Assembly: GCF_012935325.2 (NCBI RefSeq)
Contig: NZ_JABBYG020000005.1
Span: 310,001-374,000, forward strand
DNA from: Paenibacillus sp. PL91
GTDB lineage: Bacteria > Bacillota > Bacilli > Paenibacillales > Paenibacillaceae
DNA length: 64,000 nucleotides
Direction: 5' to 3'
Position numbers and translations under genes: made by a program. Under the pieces are notes generated by a model. It worked only from the letters and a program-made list of their open reading frames with translations. It ran no database searches and was not told where the DNA came from. Positions 1 through 9,636 of this stretch are shown one piece after another (within the stretch, counting starts at the first letter, position 1; each line of letters starts with the position of its first letter).

Positions 1-772
1 ATCGTTCTATAACTGGAATGGATTTTCGCAAAATATGATCTGGGTCGGCCTTGAGAAATACAAAATGATGTTATCTGACCAAAAAGTGATTACGACTTTC
101 AAAAATACATTGATTTATGGACTCGGCAGCACATTGCTTCAAAACTTGTTTGGTCTGGCCTATGCGCTGTTTCTTGATCAGAAGATCCGTGCAAAGGCGT
201 TAATTCGTACCGTTGTGTATCTTCCGGTTATTATTAGCCCGCTTATTATGGGTTACATCTGGTATTTCATCTTTCAATATAACAATGGAGCTTTAAATGA
301 CATCACGGCATTGTTCGGAGCTGCGCCAAAGGATTGGCTTTCTAATGGACCGATGGCTGTATGGATTATTACATTCGTAAATACTTATCAATACATGGGT
401 ATTGCCATGATTATCTTTTTGGCTGGATTACAGTCAATTCCCAAGGATTATTACGAAGCGGCTGAAATCGACGGTGCTCGTTGGTTTGCCCGATTCAAAA
501 ATATTACGATTCCATTGCTAATGCCTGCAATTACGGTCAATATCGTAGTCAACATAATCGGCGGCTTGAAGCTGTTTGATGTTATCATAGCGATGACTAA
601 CGGCGGTCCCGGCTACGCATCCATGTCGCTTTCGACGATGATGTACAATTTAATGTTTGCAAGACAGGACGCAGGCTATGCATCCGCATTAGGCATTGTC
701 ATGTTTTTAATGATTTGCGTCATTAGCTTGACGGCACTGTGGCTGCTTCGCAGGAAGGAGGTACAGGCATGA
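1..772 (+). CDS. Sugar ABC transporter permease, MalF/UgpA type (5' truncated by window edge)
   Basis: Inner-membrane permease subunit of a CUT1-type carbohydrate importer. The frame is already open at base 2 and reads [11 protein letters not shown] before the first ATG at 35, a typical early stretch of this family, so the true start lies left of the window. About six membrane segments remain. The EAA loop that docks the ATPase is near bases 450-520 ([13 protein letters not shown]), followed by the usual NGGPGYAS segment. It overlaps the next permease gene by an ATGA (start 769, stop 770-772), so the two are translationally coupled. The matching binding protein probably lies upstream, outside the window. 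No ATPase gene is seen nearby, as is usual for Firmicutes CUT1 systems that share an MsmX-type ATPase. Substrate cannot be told. Confidence 0.93.
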   Translation, partial: SFYNWNGFSQNMIWVGLEKYKMMLSDQKVITTFKNTLIYGLGSTLLQNLFGLAYALFLDQKIRAKALIRTVVYLPVIISPLIMGYIWYFIFQYNNGALNDITALFGAAPKDWLSNGPMAVWIITFVNTYQYMGIAMIIFLAGLQSIPKDYYEAAEIDGARWFARFKNITIPLLMPAITVNIVVNIIGGLKLFDVIIAMTNGGPGYASMSLSTMMYNLMFARQDAGYASALGIVMFLMICVISLTALWLLRRKEVQA

Positions 773-1578
773 GCAAAGTGACGAAATACATCGCTGCGTT
801 TTTCATCGTAATTGTTCATATCATTCCTTTCTACTTGCTGGTCAACATGGCCTTTAAGCCAATGAAGGATTTAAGCTCCAAATGGGTACCGGCGTCCAAC
901 ATCAATTTCAGCAATTTCGTTGATGCCTGGAAGCACGCGGGACTAGATAAAGCGCTTATGAATAATATTATTATTACCGTTTGCACCATTGTACTCGGGA
1001 TCTTAATTGGTGCGATGGCATCCTATCCATTGTCGCGCTTTAAGACTAAAGTGAATCAGGTTGTTTATATGCTTTGCGTGTCCTGCTTGGTCGTACCGGC
1101 ACTTACGATTCTCGTTCCATTGTATAGGCTGGTTGTCGATGTCAATGGCATCAATACGCATTGGGCGATTATATTGATTCATGTCACCTTTATTCTTCCA
1201 ATGACCATTTTCTTATATTCAGGATTTGTTGGAGGCATTCCGAAGGAATTGGACGAAGCGGCTTTAATTGACGGCTGCAATCATTTTGAGATCTTCTACC
1301 GCATTATTTTCCCATTAATGAAACCGATTACAGCTACGGTTGTCATTATACTGGGGATGCAGGTATGGAACGATTACCAGTTCTCGATCTTCTTTCTGCA
1401 AAAAGCGGATTACCGTACGATTCCCGTCGCGCTGTCATCATTCATCTCGCAGTTCCAGAACAATATTAGCTGGGTGGCGGCGGGCTGTATGATCGCGATG
1501 ATGCCGATGACCATCATTTATATGTTTTTTCAAAAATATTTTATTAAAGGTATGGCAGATGGCGCAATCAAAGGTTAG
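769..1578 (+). CDS. Sugar ABC transporter permease, MalG/UgpE type
   Basis: Second membrane subunit of the same CUT1 importer. The start is taken at ATG 769 because GGAAGGAGG (753-761) sits eight bases before it and the codon overlaps the stop of the preceding gene. A longer frame from 739 would put the ribosome site inside the coding region. Six membrane segments are predicted from the hydrophobic pattern. The EAA loop reads [17 protein letters not shown] in the C-terminal half, and the protein ends with the family-typical [14 protein letters not shown] strong terminator follows, so this gene closes the operon. Length (270 residues) is normal for the family. Confidence 0.95.
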   Translation: MSKVTKYIAAFFIVIVHIIPFYLLVNMAFKPMKDLSSKWVPASNINFSNFVDAWKHAGLDKALMNNIIITVCTIVLGILIGAMASYPLSRFKTKVNQVVYMLCVSCLVVPALTILVPLYRLVVDVNGINTHWAIILIHVTFILPMTIFLYSGFVGGIPKELDEAALIDGCNHFEIFYRIIFPLMKPITATVVIILGMQVWNDYQFSIFFLQKADYRTIPVALSSFISQFQNNISWVAAGCMIAMMPMTIIYMFFQKYFIKGMADGAIKG

Positions 1579-1600
1579 CTTTATGGAATCCATCTAGCAA

Positions 1601-1642
1601 AACAACAAAAACCACTTCCTCGGAAGTGGTTTTTGTTGTTTT
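1601..1642 (+). terminator. Rho-independent terminator after the first ABC operon
   Basis: Perfect inverted repeat around ACCACTTCC/GGAAGTGGT with A-rich left and T-rich right flanks. It is symmetrical enough to work on both strands. Confidence 0.88.
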
Positions 1643-1760
1643 ATTGGATAAGTATTTAGTCGAATGTAACGCGATAGGTCAAATACTACGGATTGTCCAC
1701 CGGCAGATGAAAAGTTCGAATATAACTCCGACTATTTAAATAAGCATAAACAATACATCT

Positions 1761-1774
1761 AGGAAGCGCATTCA
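1761..1774 (+). promoter_or_regulatory. Possible cre (CcpA) site before the binding-protein gene
   Basis: AGGAAGCGCATTCA matches 11 of 14 positions of the cre consensus TGWAANCGNTNWCA. It lies about 55 bases before the GTG start of a sugar-binding protein, where catabolite repression would be expected. The match is imperfect and rests on eye inspection only. The rest of 1643-1828 shows nothing coding. Confidence 0.3.
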
Positions 1775-1828
1775 AAAAAAATGACATGCAGGGTCGACTA
1801 GCAGCAACCAAATGAAGGAGGAAAAAGT

Positions 1829-3247
1829 GTGAAAGCGTTCAAAAGAAAATTTGTTCTAATGTCAGCAATGATCATTTGTGTTTCATTGTTATTTGGTTGT
1901 ACGAGCAATACGAGCAATAATGGTACAACGACGAACGAACCCAGCAATACGAATACAGAGGGCGGGAATGCCGAGACGACAAAGAAAACGATCACGATTA
2001 CGTATAGAGATGATGGAATTGGCGAGCAAGGAACGCTTTATAAATGGATCAAGGAAATATCTGCGAGTTATCCGAACAAAAATGTGGAAATCAAACCAAC
2101 GCCTATACAAGCGTCCGAAGGAGATTATTTTGCCAAAATTGCTTTGGCATTGAAATCCAAGGACACGGCGCCTGATATCGTTACGGAAGACACGTTTATT
2201 TTGAATTCGGATGCAAGCGCAGGGTTTCTGGAGCCCTTGGATGAGAGACTAAAAGGTTGGGAAGATTGGACCAATGGTTCCTTTATTGAAGCGATGAAAA
2301 AGGGTGTGACAGCAAGCGACGGCAAAGTTTATGGCGTTCCCTACAACACCGATTCAAGAGGCCTATGGTATAACAAAGAAATTTTCAAAAAAGCAGGCTT
2401 GCCGGAGGATTGGCAGCCGAAATCATGGGATGACATCCTAAGCGCAGCAAGAACGATCAAAGAAAAAGCTGGCGAGGATGTTGTTCCGATCTGGATGAAC
2501 CTTGGTAAGGCAACAGGAGAAGCAACATCGATGCAAACCTATGAAATGCTGCTCTATGGAACGGGAGATAGATTGTATGATGATGCCACCAGCAAATGGA
2601 TCATTAAGAGTCAGGGCATATTGGATGCGCTAAGCTTCATTGAGACGATTAACAAGGAGAAGCTTGGACCGCCGCTGTCTAAAGTATTGAATGGTCAGGC
2701 AGGAAACACTTCCTCGCGGGAATATTTGCCTCAAGGCAAGCTTGCCATCTCATTAGATGGCTCTTGGATCACAGGCAACTATTTTGAAAGCGGCGCTGCG
2801 CCATGGCCGGAATATAAGGATGTTCTAGGCTTTGCCCCAATGCCGACAAGCAAAGGCCAGGCACCGGGCTCGATTACACTGGCAGGCGGATGGGCGTTAT
2901 CTATTCCTAGCAATGCGAAGAATAAAGATGAAGCATGGGACTTCATCAAATATGCATTAAACAAAGAGAATACTCAGAAGCTTGTCATTGCTTCAGGCAA
3001 CATTACGGTTCGGGCAGATGTGGCAAAGGATCCTGAATATACAAAAATGCCGTTTAATGAAATCGCGACGGAGTATTTGCAAAATGCGGAGTTCAGGCCA
3101 GCGCAGGATAAATATCCTGAGGTGTCGACTCAAATCCAAACGATGGTTGAGTCGGTGACTACAGGTACGTCGCCTGCGGATGCGCTGAAAAAGTATGCGC
3201 AGGATGTAACAAGAATTGCAGGCAAAGAAAATGTAACGGAAAAATAA
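1829..3247 (+). CDS. Extracellular sugar-binding lipoprotein of ABC transporter (SBP family 1)
   Basis: Captures the sugar outside the cell and delivers it to the permeases encoded next door. It begins at GTG 1829, placed by AAGGAGG at 1816-1822. A lipoprotein signal peptide ends in LLFGC with the lipidated Cys at residue 24, followed by an Asn/Thr-rich linker. The mature part has the MalE/UgpB-like fold signature, with PDIVTEDTF near residue 115, YNTDSRGLWYNKEIFKKAGLP in the middle and GGWALSIPSNAKNKDEAWDF late. 472 residues is normal. The operon order is binding protein, permease, permease, with a partial terminator after this gene. The substrate is not readable from sequence. Confidence 0.95.
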   Translation: MKAFKRKFVLMSAMIICVSLLFGCTSNTSNNGTTTNEPSNTNTEGGNAETTKKTITITYRDDGIGEQGTLYKWIKEISASYPNKNVEIKPTPIQASEGDYFAKIALALKSKDTAPDIVTEDTFILNSDASAGFLEPLDERLKGWEDWTNGSFIEAMKKGVTASDGKVYGVPYNTDSRGLWYNKEIFKKAGLPEDWQPKSWDDILSAARTIKEKAGEDVVPIWMNLGKATGEATSMQTYEMLLYGTGDRLYDDATSKWIIKSQGILDALSFIETINKEKLGPPLSKVLNGQAGNTSSREYLPQGKLAISLDGSWITGNYFESGAAPWPEYKDVLGFAPMPTSKGQAPGSITLAGGWALSIPSNAKNKDEAWDFIKYALNKENTQKLVIASGNITVRADVAKDPEYTKMPFNEIATEYLQNAEFRPAQDKYPEVSTQIQTMVESVTTGTSPADALKKYAQDVTRIAGKENVTEK

Positions 3248-3263
3248 AAGAAAGAAGCTAGCT

Positions 3264-3313
3264 TGCTCAAGCAGATCCTTGCAAGCGGATTTGCTTGAGC
3301 AGCCGCTTTTTTT
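3264..3313 (+). terminator. Intra-operon stem-loop between binding protein and permeases
   Basis: TGCTCAAGCA (3264-3273) pairs with TGCTTGAGCA (3292-3301), followed by a T run at 3307-3313. It sits between the binding protein and the first permease of the same operon. It probably stops part of the transcripts so that more binding protein than permease is made. Confidence 0.75.
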
Positions 3314-3343
3314 GATTTTCAGCATGCGGGAGGAGAACGATGC

Positions 3344-4234
3344 ATGAGCAGTTTGACGGGAAATGTTCTCTATAAGAAAAGAAAATCATATGTTTGGCTC
3401 TATTTTTTGCTTCCATCAATAGCGATCATGCTCGTTTTTTTTATTTATCCGATTTTGTTGACCTTCTTTTATTCCTTCACGAATTTGGCATTGACCGGGG
3501 AAGCGGCCAAGGAGCTGAAATTTGTCGGAATCGACAACTATACTCGCATGTTTGAAGACCCGACAGTTAGAGTCAGCATATGGAATACGCTCGTTTTCTT
3601 GATAGGCTCTGCTGTTATCGGTCAGCAAGTGCTGGGATTTCTGATTGCACTATTAATGAAGCATAAAAATAAGATGTTTAGGCGCGTCGTTGGCACGATT
3701 GTGCTGGCAGGCTGGGTAACGCCTGAAATAGTCTGTGCATTATGCCTATACAGCTTTTTCGGAGATGAAGGTACACTCAATGCTATTATTACATCCATTG
3801 GACTTCCTGAAGTTCTTTGGCTGTATACCGTTCCAATGGTCACCATCATCCTTGCGAACATTTGGCACGGCACGGCTTTCTCTATGCTTGTGTTCCAAGC
3901 AGCGCTGGATGATGTGCCGACGGAGATTGAAGAAGCAGCTGTTGTAGACGGGGCATCGGGCTGGCAGATTTTAACGAAAATTACGATTCCTTATATTAAA
4001 GATACGATTACAACGAATATGATGCTCGTAACGCTGCAGACGCTTGGGGTGTTTGGACTCATCTATGCGATGACCGGCGGAGGACCAGGAACTTCAACCA
4101 CTACTTTGCCTATCTTTATGTATAACCAAGCTTTTGTTAATTATCAGCTCGGCTATGGCACCGCAATATCCTTATTGCTGTTGTTAATTGGCATTATTCT
4201 TAGCTTGTTCTATATCCGCTCGATGAAAGAGTAA
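3344..4234 (+). CDS. Sugar ABC transporter permease, MalF/UgpA type
   Basis: First membrane subunit of the importer served by the upstream binding protein. The start ATG 3344 has GGGAGGAG ending eight bases before it. A nearer ATG at 3340 is out of frame. The protein has an N-terminal cytosolic tail rich in Lys, then about six membrane helices. The EAA loop EIEEAAVVDGASGWQIL lies around bases 3929-3975, followed by MTGGGPGTST as in most CUT1 MalF-type subunits. 296 residues is normal. It is 19 bases from the next permease, in the same operon. Confidence 0.95.
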   Translation: MSSLTGNVLYKKRKSYVWLYFLLPSIAIMLVFFIYPILLTFFYSFTNLALTGEAAKELKFVGIDNYTRMFEDPTVRVSIWNTLVFLIGSAVIGQQVLGFLIALLMKHKNKMFRRVVGTIVLAGWVTPEIVCALCLYSFFGDEGTLNAIITSIGLPEVLWLYTVPMVTIILANIWHGTAFSMLVFQAALDDVPTEIEEAAVVDGASGWQILTKITIPYIKDTITTNMMLVTLQTLGVFGLIYAMTGGGPGTSTTTLPIFMYNQAFVNYQLGYGTAISLLLLLIGIILSLFYIRSMKE

Positions 4235-4253
4235 ATGTACAAGGAGACTTCGT

Positions 4254-5087
4254 ATGAATGCGAAACATCGTAAACTGATTTATCGAGTCCTGCCCTATAC
4301 GATTCTTACTTTGCTCGGAATTTGTTTTTTGCTTCCTCTTCTATGGGTATTCGTGGCCTCCATTGATCCCAACGCGATGCAATCGCTTAAATTACCGAAT
4401 CAAATAACGGGTGGCAACTATGTTGATGTGATCACCAATCGTGTCAATCAGCGTGCATTTGTCATTGGCCTGATCATGTCAGTTGGCCAAGCTATACTCG
4501 TCGTCATAATCGCTTTGCTCGCAGCCTATCCTTTGTCACGCTATCAAATGAAATATAAGAAATCGTTTATGCTGACGATTTTATTTATGACTTCTTTGCC
4601 GATTACAGCTGTAATGGTACCTGTATATCAACTGTTTTTAAGCCTGAAATTGTATGACAATATTTTTGGGGTCATTTTATTTTATGTCGCATCCTCGATG
4701 CCATATGGCATTTGGATGCTGAAAAACTTCATGGATTCCGTACCGAATGACCTGGAAGAAGCTGCATGGGTCGATGGGGCGTCTGTCTTCGCCGGCATCC
4801 GCAAGGTTGTTGCGCCATTAATGGTTCCGGGCATTTGTACGGTAGCGATTTTCACATTTTCCGGAAGCTGGGGCAATTTCTTTGTTCCGTATATTTTATT
4901 GCAGACACCTGAAAACTTCCCGGCTTCATTGAAGCTGTATCAGTTTTTTGGGCAATACGGCATGGTGGAGTATGGCAAGCTAGCGGCGTTTTCCGTGCTG
5001 TATGCGCTTCCTTCGGTCATCATGTATATCCTCTCCCAGCAATTTATGTCCAAAGGGTTTGGACTGCAAGGCGGGACGAAAGGGTGA
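4254..5087 (+). CDS. Sugar ABC transporter permease, MalG/UgpE type
   Basis: Partner permease that pairs with the product of 3344-4234. The start ATG 4254 follows AAGGAG at ideal distance. Six hydrophobic segments are visible. The EAA loop reads DLEEAAWVDGASVFAGI near bases 4750-4800, and the C-terminus QQFMSKGFGLQGGTKG is typical for the family. It is the last transporter gene before a terminator. As elsewhere in the window, no ATP-binding subunit accompanies it, so a shared ATPase elsewhere in the genome is inferred. Confidence 0.95.
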   Translation: MNAKHRKLIYRVLPYTILTLLGICFLLPLLWVFVASIDPNAMQSLKLPNQITGGNYVDVITNRVNQRAFVIGLIMSVGQAILVVIIALLAAYPLSRYQMKYKKSFMLTILFMTSLPITAVMVPVYQLFLSLKLYDNIFGVILFYVASSMPYGIWMLKNFMDSVPNDLEEAAWVDGASVFAGIRKVVAPLMVPGICTVAIFTFSGSWGNFFVPYILLQTPENFPASLKLYQFFGQYGMVEYGKLAAFSVLYALPSVIMYILSQQFMSKGFGLQGGTKG

Positions 5088-5122
5088 TAAATGAATCGGT
5101 TTGAACCTTATCTTATTCGATG

Positions 5123-5150
5123 AACATGCCTGCCAAGGGCATGTTTTTTT
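5123..5150 (+). terminator. Rho-independent terminator after the second ABC operon
   Basis: AACATGCC and GGGCATGTT form a stem with a short loop, followed by seven T residues. Confidence 0.85.
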
Positions 5151-5271
5151 GTGTTTGAGGATGTCCGAAAAAGGGGCGGGGCTCCTGCGCTGAGCGCTGT
5201 TCATGCAGTTTTTTTGATGTTTATGGGCATATTTAGGGAATGCTATCCTCTCAAGGGCAGGGTGTGAACGT

Positions 5272-8200
5272 ATGAAGATATGGCATTCGTTAAGGTTTAA
5301 GTTGTTGGCTTCCTTTTTGCTATGTATACTGGTGCCATCGTTGATCTTGTCAATTGTGAGTACGAACTATTATCAAGTGATGATGGCAAAGGAAACGGAC
5401 CGGTTGACGACCAACACGATCCAAGCAATGGCAAATAATGTAGAGGCAAACATAGAAGAGCTTGATCATTTAATGACCAGCCTCTATATGAATCAAAGCA
5501 TCATGCAAGCGCTGCAGCTATTTGGAACAGCAGATTATGACTCGCTTGATGAACTGACCAAATTTAATGCGAACAAGGCACTGTTCCAGCTGCTGCCTTC
5601 GTATTTGCAATATACGAACGACAACATTTTAGGCAGCGTCATTATTGCAAGTAATGGAATTACGTTTTCGACGAATAAATACGACTCGAAGACAATACTG
5701 CTGGACAATTATCCTTATCGTGAGAAAGAATGGTACAACGAAGCGATCAAAGCCGAAGGAAAAACGGTACTGATTGACATGCACGAAACCGATTATTACA
5801 GCGGAACCTCAACGCCTACCGAAGCGTTCTCGATTGCTAAAGCGATAAAGGACCCGAATTCGTCGAAAATATGGGCCGTCGTCATGGCAGATGCCAAAAG
5901 CTCGGCGCTTGAAAATATCGTGAAAAACATAAATTTTAGCGATCGCGCAATTGTAACTGTGTTGGACCGTAATAATCGAGTTCTTTATGCCAACAAGCTA
6001 GTAGAAGAAAATATGATCAATCAGTTGACGGCAAATAAGTCGACAATCAAAGATGGCAATGATACTTACATCAAGAGCAGTCAGCTCATTTTAGGCATTG
6101 GATGGAAGATGGTGGTGCTCTCCTCCTATACGGAAATGCAGCTGTCGTCGAAGCGGTTGTACAATGTTTCTGTCTTGTTCAGCGCCTTGTGCGTGCTGAC
6201 CGCTTTTGCGCTATATTTTGCTTCCTCCAGACGGATGATGGATTCCTTGAAGAGCATTATTGCTACAATTCGAAAGGTGGAAAGAGGGGACCTAGGCGCA
6301 CATCTCAGCATTGCAGGCAAGGACGAGATTGCACAAGTTGGCGCCGCCTTGAACCATATGGTGTATACGTTAAGAGACTTGATCGAGCGGGAATACAAGG
6401 CGGTGCTTGGTCAGCGAAACGCCGAATACCATGCCCTGCAAATGCAAATACAACCTCATTTCCTCTATAATACGCTGACGGGTTTAATGGGCTTAAATCG
6501 GATGGGTGACCGGATAGGCTTGGAGAAGTCAATCTTAAGTCTTACCTCGATGTTAAGATATACGCTAGAGCAAGATAATTGGTCTACTGTTGATAAGGAA
6601 ATGCAGTTCATAACCAACTATTGCAACCTTCAAAAATATCGGTTTGAGGACCGAATGGCGTTTCATGTATTTTACGATGAGGAAACAGCAGCCTGCCCTA
6701 TACCGAAGCTGCTCTTGCAGCCGCTTGTAGAAAACGCGGTGATTCACGGTCTTGAGCCTTTAAGTCGACCATGCACGATTGACATTGCAGCAACTATTGC
6801 GTACAAAGAGGACATTTCTTATTTAACCTTGACTGTAAAGGATGATGGAGCGGGTTTTGATCACGATAATGTTGCTGCGAAAAAGCCAAACATTGGAACA
6901 AGCAATATTAAGGAGAGACTCTCGATCGCTTTCGAGGATTATCATTTTTCAATTGTCAGTAACGAAACGAAGGAACGCTATGCACGATTGAAATTAATTA
7001 CAAAGAGGTTGATCCATATGAAAGTACTGATAGCGGATGATGAAAGAATGGTGAGGGTCGTTCTCCGAAGCACCTTGGAGGAAGTCGATTCAAGCCTTAC
7101 TATAGTCGGAGAAGCGAAGGACGGAAATGAGCTGTTGGAGTTGGCAGCGCTCTATAAACCGAATATCGCTTTTGTCGATATCAAAATGCCTGAGCTAGAT
7201 GGACTCACAGCCATTAATCAGGGAAAAATGCTTTCCCCTTCGACGCACTGGATAATTTTAACGGGATTTTCCTATTTTGAATATGCACAGGAAGCCATCA
7301 AGCTTGGGGCATATGCTTATTTACTTAAACCGATCGATCCGCAAAAGTTAAATGAGCTGCTGAAGGAAATTAAGCTGAAGCTTATGGCCGAGATGGAAGC
7401 CGCCAACAAAAGCTTTAAACGGGACTTAATCGCTAATTATTTTATTCATCTCTACGATAGGGAGCTGGAGCAAACTTTCGAAGGGAGGGAAATCGGAGGG
7501 TTTTTGCTCATTAAGGACAGCTCTTGGAGTGAAGCAAGGCAGGTGGTGGTGCTGACGGATTTTTTTGGCCGGTTGTCCGGGCTGAATAGCGAGCTTACGC
7601 CGCATGCCATCCATACTGCGATGATTACGATGTCAAACGGCGATGTAGCCTGTATATACGGCTATGATCCAAGCTGCCGGATATTGGCAGAGCAAATTTC
7701 GGATCAGGTTTTGCGCATGCTTGACGAGCTTAACGACCCGCAATTCCATTTGACAATGCTGGCCTTTCAGTCAACAAAGGACCTCGCAGATTTGTACAGG
7801 CAGTCCGATCAGCTGAAGTTAAATAAGCATTTGAGGGTACTATCAGGCTTTCAAAATAAACAATGCTTAAACGATTTGGAGCAAATAGCGAACGTGCCCG
7901 TTATGGATAAGCTTTGCAAAAGGGTTATAGAGCTATGTGACAGCTATAAAGATGAGCTCTTGCTCCCTTATTCGGATCAAATTAAGGAAATTCGCAAAAT
8001 AGTTGCAGAAAATACTTCTATAGATCGGCTGGATAATAACACCAAAATTGCTGACTTTATTTATTGTTCCATTGGCTGTCTGCTCGAGGCTGAACAAGGA
8101 CTGTACTCCATGCTCAGAACGCTGGAGCTATATGGCGGGAACATCAAACATACGAGAGCGGATACCTCCGATTTAATCGAACAAATCGTCGAATATATTG

Positions 8201-8490
8201 AGGCAAACTATATGAAGGAAATTAGCATATCGGAAATCGCTGATCACCTGAAAGTGACAGCCAATTATGTGAGTCGGATTTTTCATCAAAAGAAAGGCAT
8301 GAGATTTATCGATTTCTTAACGGAGGTGCGTATCGCCCATGCCAAAAAATTGTTTTACGATCATCCTAAAATGCCGGTCAAGGAGGTAGCTGCTCGAGTC
8401 GGATATTTCAGCACGCGATATTTTTCCAAGCTTTTTCTCAAGGAAGTAGGAAGCTATCCCTCCGATTTTGCAAAAAATCCGACGCTTTAA
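5272..8490 (+). CDS. Single-chain hybrid: YesM-type sensor histidine kinase fused to YesN-type AraC response regulator
   Basis: One 1072-residue frame joins two proteins that are normally separate. Residues 1-575 are a YesM-like kinase: a membrane segment near 10-30, an extracellular sensor region, a second membrane segment near 300-320, HAMP, then the His_kinase motif QPHFLYN with H396. The ATP-binding N-box VENAVIHG (N488) and DDGAGF (524-529) follow. At M583 the receiver domain begins, with acidic pair in IADDE, phospho-acceptor D636 in VDIKMPE and K686 in LLKPID. The AraC helix-turn-helix occupies about 968-1068. The junction has no stop codon. However, AAAGAGG (7002-7008) lies nine bases before the internal ATG 7018, so a free 490-residue regulator could also be made. 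It probably controls the adjacent sugar importer. Bacteroidetes HTCS proteins share this layout; in Firmicutes it is unusual. Confidence 0.88.
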   Translation: MKIWHSLRFKLLASFLLCILVPSLILSIVSTNYYQVMMAKETDRLTTNTIQAMANNVEANIEELDHLMTSLYMNQSIMQALQLFGTADYDSLDELTKFNANKALFQLLPSYLQYTNDNILGSVIIASNGITFSTNKYDSKTILLDNYPYREKEWYNEAIKAEGKTVLIDMHETDYYSGTSTPTEAFSIAKAIKDPNSSKIWAVVMADAKSSALENIVKNINFSDRAIVTVLDRNNRVLYANKLVEENMINQLTANKSTIKDGNDTYIKSSQLILGIGWKMVVLSSYTEMQLSSKRLYNVSVLFSALCVLTAFALYFASSRRMMDSLKSIIATIRKVERGDLGAHLSIAGKDEIAQVGAALNHMVYTLRDLIEREYKAVLGQRNAEYHALQMQIQPHFLYNTLTGLMGLNRMGDRIGLEKSILSLTSMLRYTLEQDNWSTVDKEMQFITNYCNLQKYRFEDRMAFHVFYDEETAACPIPKLLLQPLVENAVIHGLEPLSRPCTIDIAATIAYKEDISYLTLTVKDDGAGFDHDNVAAKKPNIGTSNIKERLSIAFEDYHFSIVSNETKERYARLKLITKRLIHMKVLIADDERMVRVVLRSTLEEVDSSLTIVGEAKDGNELLELAALYKPNIAFVDIKMPELDGLTAINQGKMLSPSTHWIILTGFSYFEYAQEAIKLGAYAYLLKPIDPQKLNELLKEIKLKLMAEMEAANKSFKRDLIANYFIHLYDRELEQTFEGREIGGFLLIKDSSWSEARQVVVLTDFFGRLSGLNSELTPHAIHTAMITMSNGDVACIYGYDPSCRILAEQISDQVLRMLDELNDPQFHLTMLAFQSTKDLADLYRQSDQLKLNKHLRVLSGFQNKQCLNDLEQIANVPVMDKLCKRVIELCDSYKDELLLPYSDQIKEIRKIVAENTSIDRLDNNTKIADFIYCSIGCLLEAEQGLYSMLRTLELYGGNIKHTRADTSDLIEQIVEYIEANYMKEISISEIADHLKVTANYVSRIFHQKKGMRFIDFLTEVRIAHAKKLFYDHPKMPVKEVAARVGYFSTRYFSKLFLKEVGSYPSDFAKNPTL

Positions 8491-8563
8491 GGCTGAAGTA
8501 TTTCAAGTTATAGGTGTAGAAATGAGCTCTGCTAGTATAGTTTTGTATCAATAGCCAGAAGAA

Positions 8564-8577
8564 TAAAAACGCTTTAA
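8564..8577 (-). promoter_or_regulatory. Possible cre (CcpA) site upstream of decayed binding-protein gene
   Basis: On the minus strand TTAAAGCGTTTTTA matches 12 of 14 positions of TGWAANCGNTNWCA. It lies about 50 bases before the start of the broken binding-protein gene. It may be a leftover control site of an ancestral sugar-uptake gene. Confidence 0.35.
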
Positions 8578-8625
8578 AATGAAATGGCATGTCACGGAAT
8601 AGAAAATTAGGAGGAATGGTTCATA

Positions 8626-9635
8626 GTGAGAAAACCACTAAACTTGAACATTGCCATCCTACTAGTCCTGATGTCGGTACTGGCCGGCTGTTCATCAAAG
8701 CCCGCCAACGCTAATGAAGCCACCTCACCGCCGGGTGCTCCAAAGTCTGACGTTAGGCTTACCTTTATGACGAACATCGTCGGCATGCAATTTGAACTTC
8801 TTGCTAAGATCTGCAAAGCCTTTACAGCTGAAACCGGCATTGAAGTGGAAGCGGTCTCACCAGGTTCGGCCTACGAAGAAATTATGAAACTAAAAATGGC
8901 AAGCAATGAGCTGCCGGATCTTTTTACTACGCATGGCTGGTCAGTTGCAAGATATAGCGGATATTTGAGGCTGCTTAATGATCAGGCTTGGTTTTCTGCC
9001 ATTAACCCGTCTATTCAACCTCTAATTACAAATAAAAACGGTGAAATTTACGTACTGCCAGTTGACGTTGATGTGGCAGGCATTGTGTACAATCGCGCTA
9101 TGATGAAAGTGCTGAATATTAATATTGATGAGCTGACTACATGGCATGCATTTGAAGATGCGCTGACAAAGGTGAAAGATGCAGGACACATTGGCATTCA
9201 CATTGCCGGCAGAGACAGCTGGACAATTGGACAGTTTTTCGACTATACGGCACCTTCCTTTTTCACAACGAACGAGAACGACAATTACCGTAAACAATAA
9301 AGAAAGAAGCGCTGCAGTTTCTTGACTTTATCGCGAGACCTGAAAATGTGGATAGCATCGCTTCATCCAACAACCTCCCTGCTGGATTGATTGGCATTTC
9401 ATCCGATGCCGGCGCCGTTGCGCAAGACTATGCCAAATATGCGAACACAAAAATGATTTCTTACTTTGATCGTGAGTACCTTCCTAGCGGAATGTGGGAA
9501 GATTTATGTGCAACTGGAGCGGCAATATTAGCCGGACAATCCGGTGCAATTAAGGATGGCGTTAATGTAATGGCGCAAAGCTACAAAGATAAATTAAGCG
9601 AGCAGCCATTAATTTTTCAGATAGAGGATGAATAG
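8626..9635 (+). pseudogene. Broken sugar-binding lipoprotein gene (deletion plus frameshift)
   Basis: The first piece, GTG 8626 to stop 9300, has a lipoprotein signal ending LAGC (Cys22) and a normal binding-protein N-domain, including PDLFTTHGWSVARY and the PVDVDVAGIVYNRAMM segment. It then ends abruptly after FFTTNENDNYRKQ. In another frame, right after the stop at 9291-9293, the sequence continues as KKEALQFLDFIARPENVDSI and runs to a stop at 9635, the usual C-terminal helix region. Together the pieces give about 335 residues instead of roughly 430, so about 100 central residues are missing and the frame is shifted near 9285-9300. No permease follows. It was probably a receptor once linked to the hybrid regulator upstream. 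Function is likely lost. Confidence 0.85.
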
Positions 9636-9636
9636 A

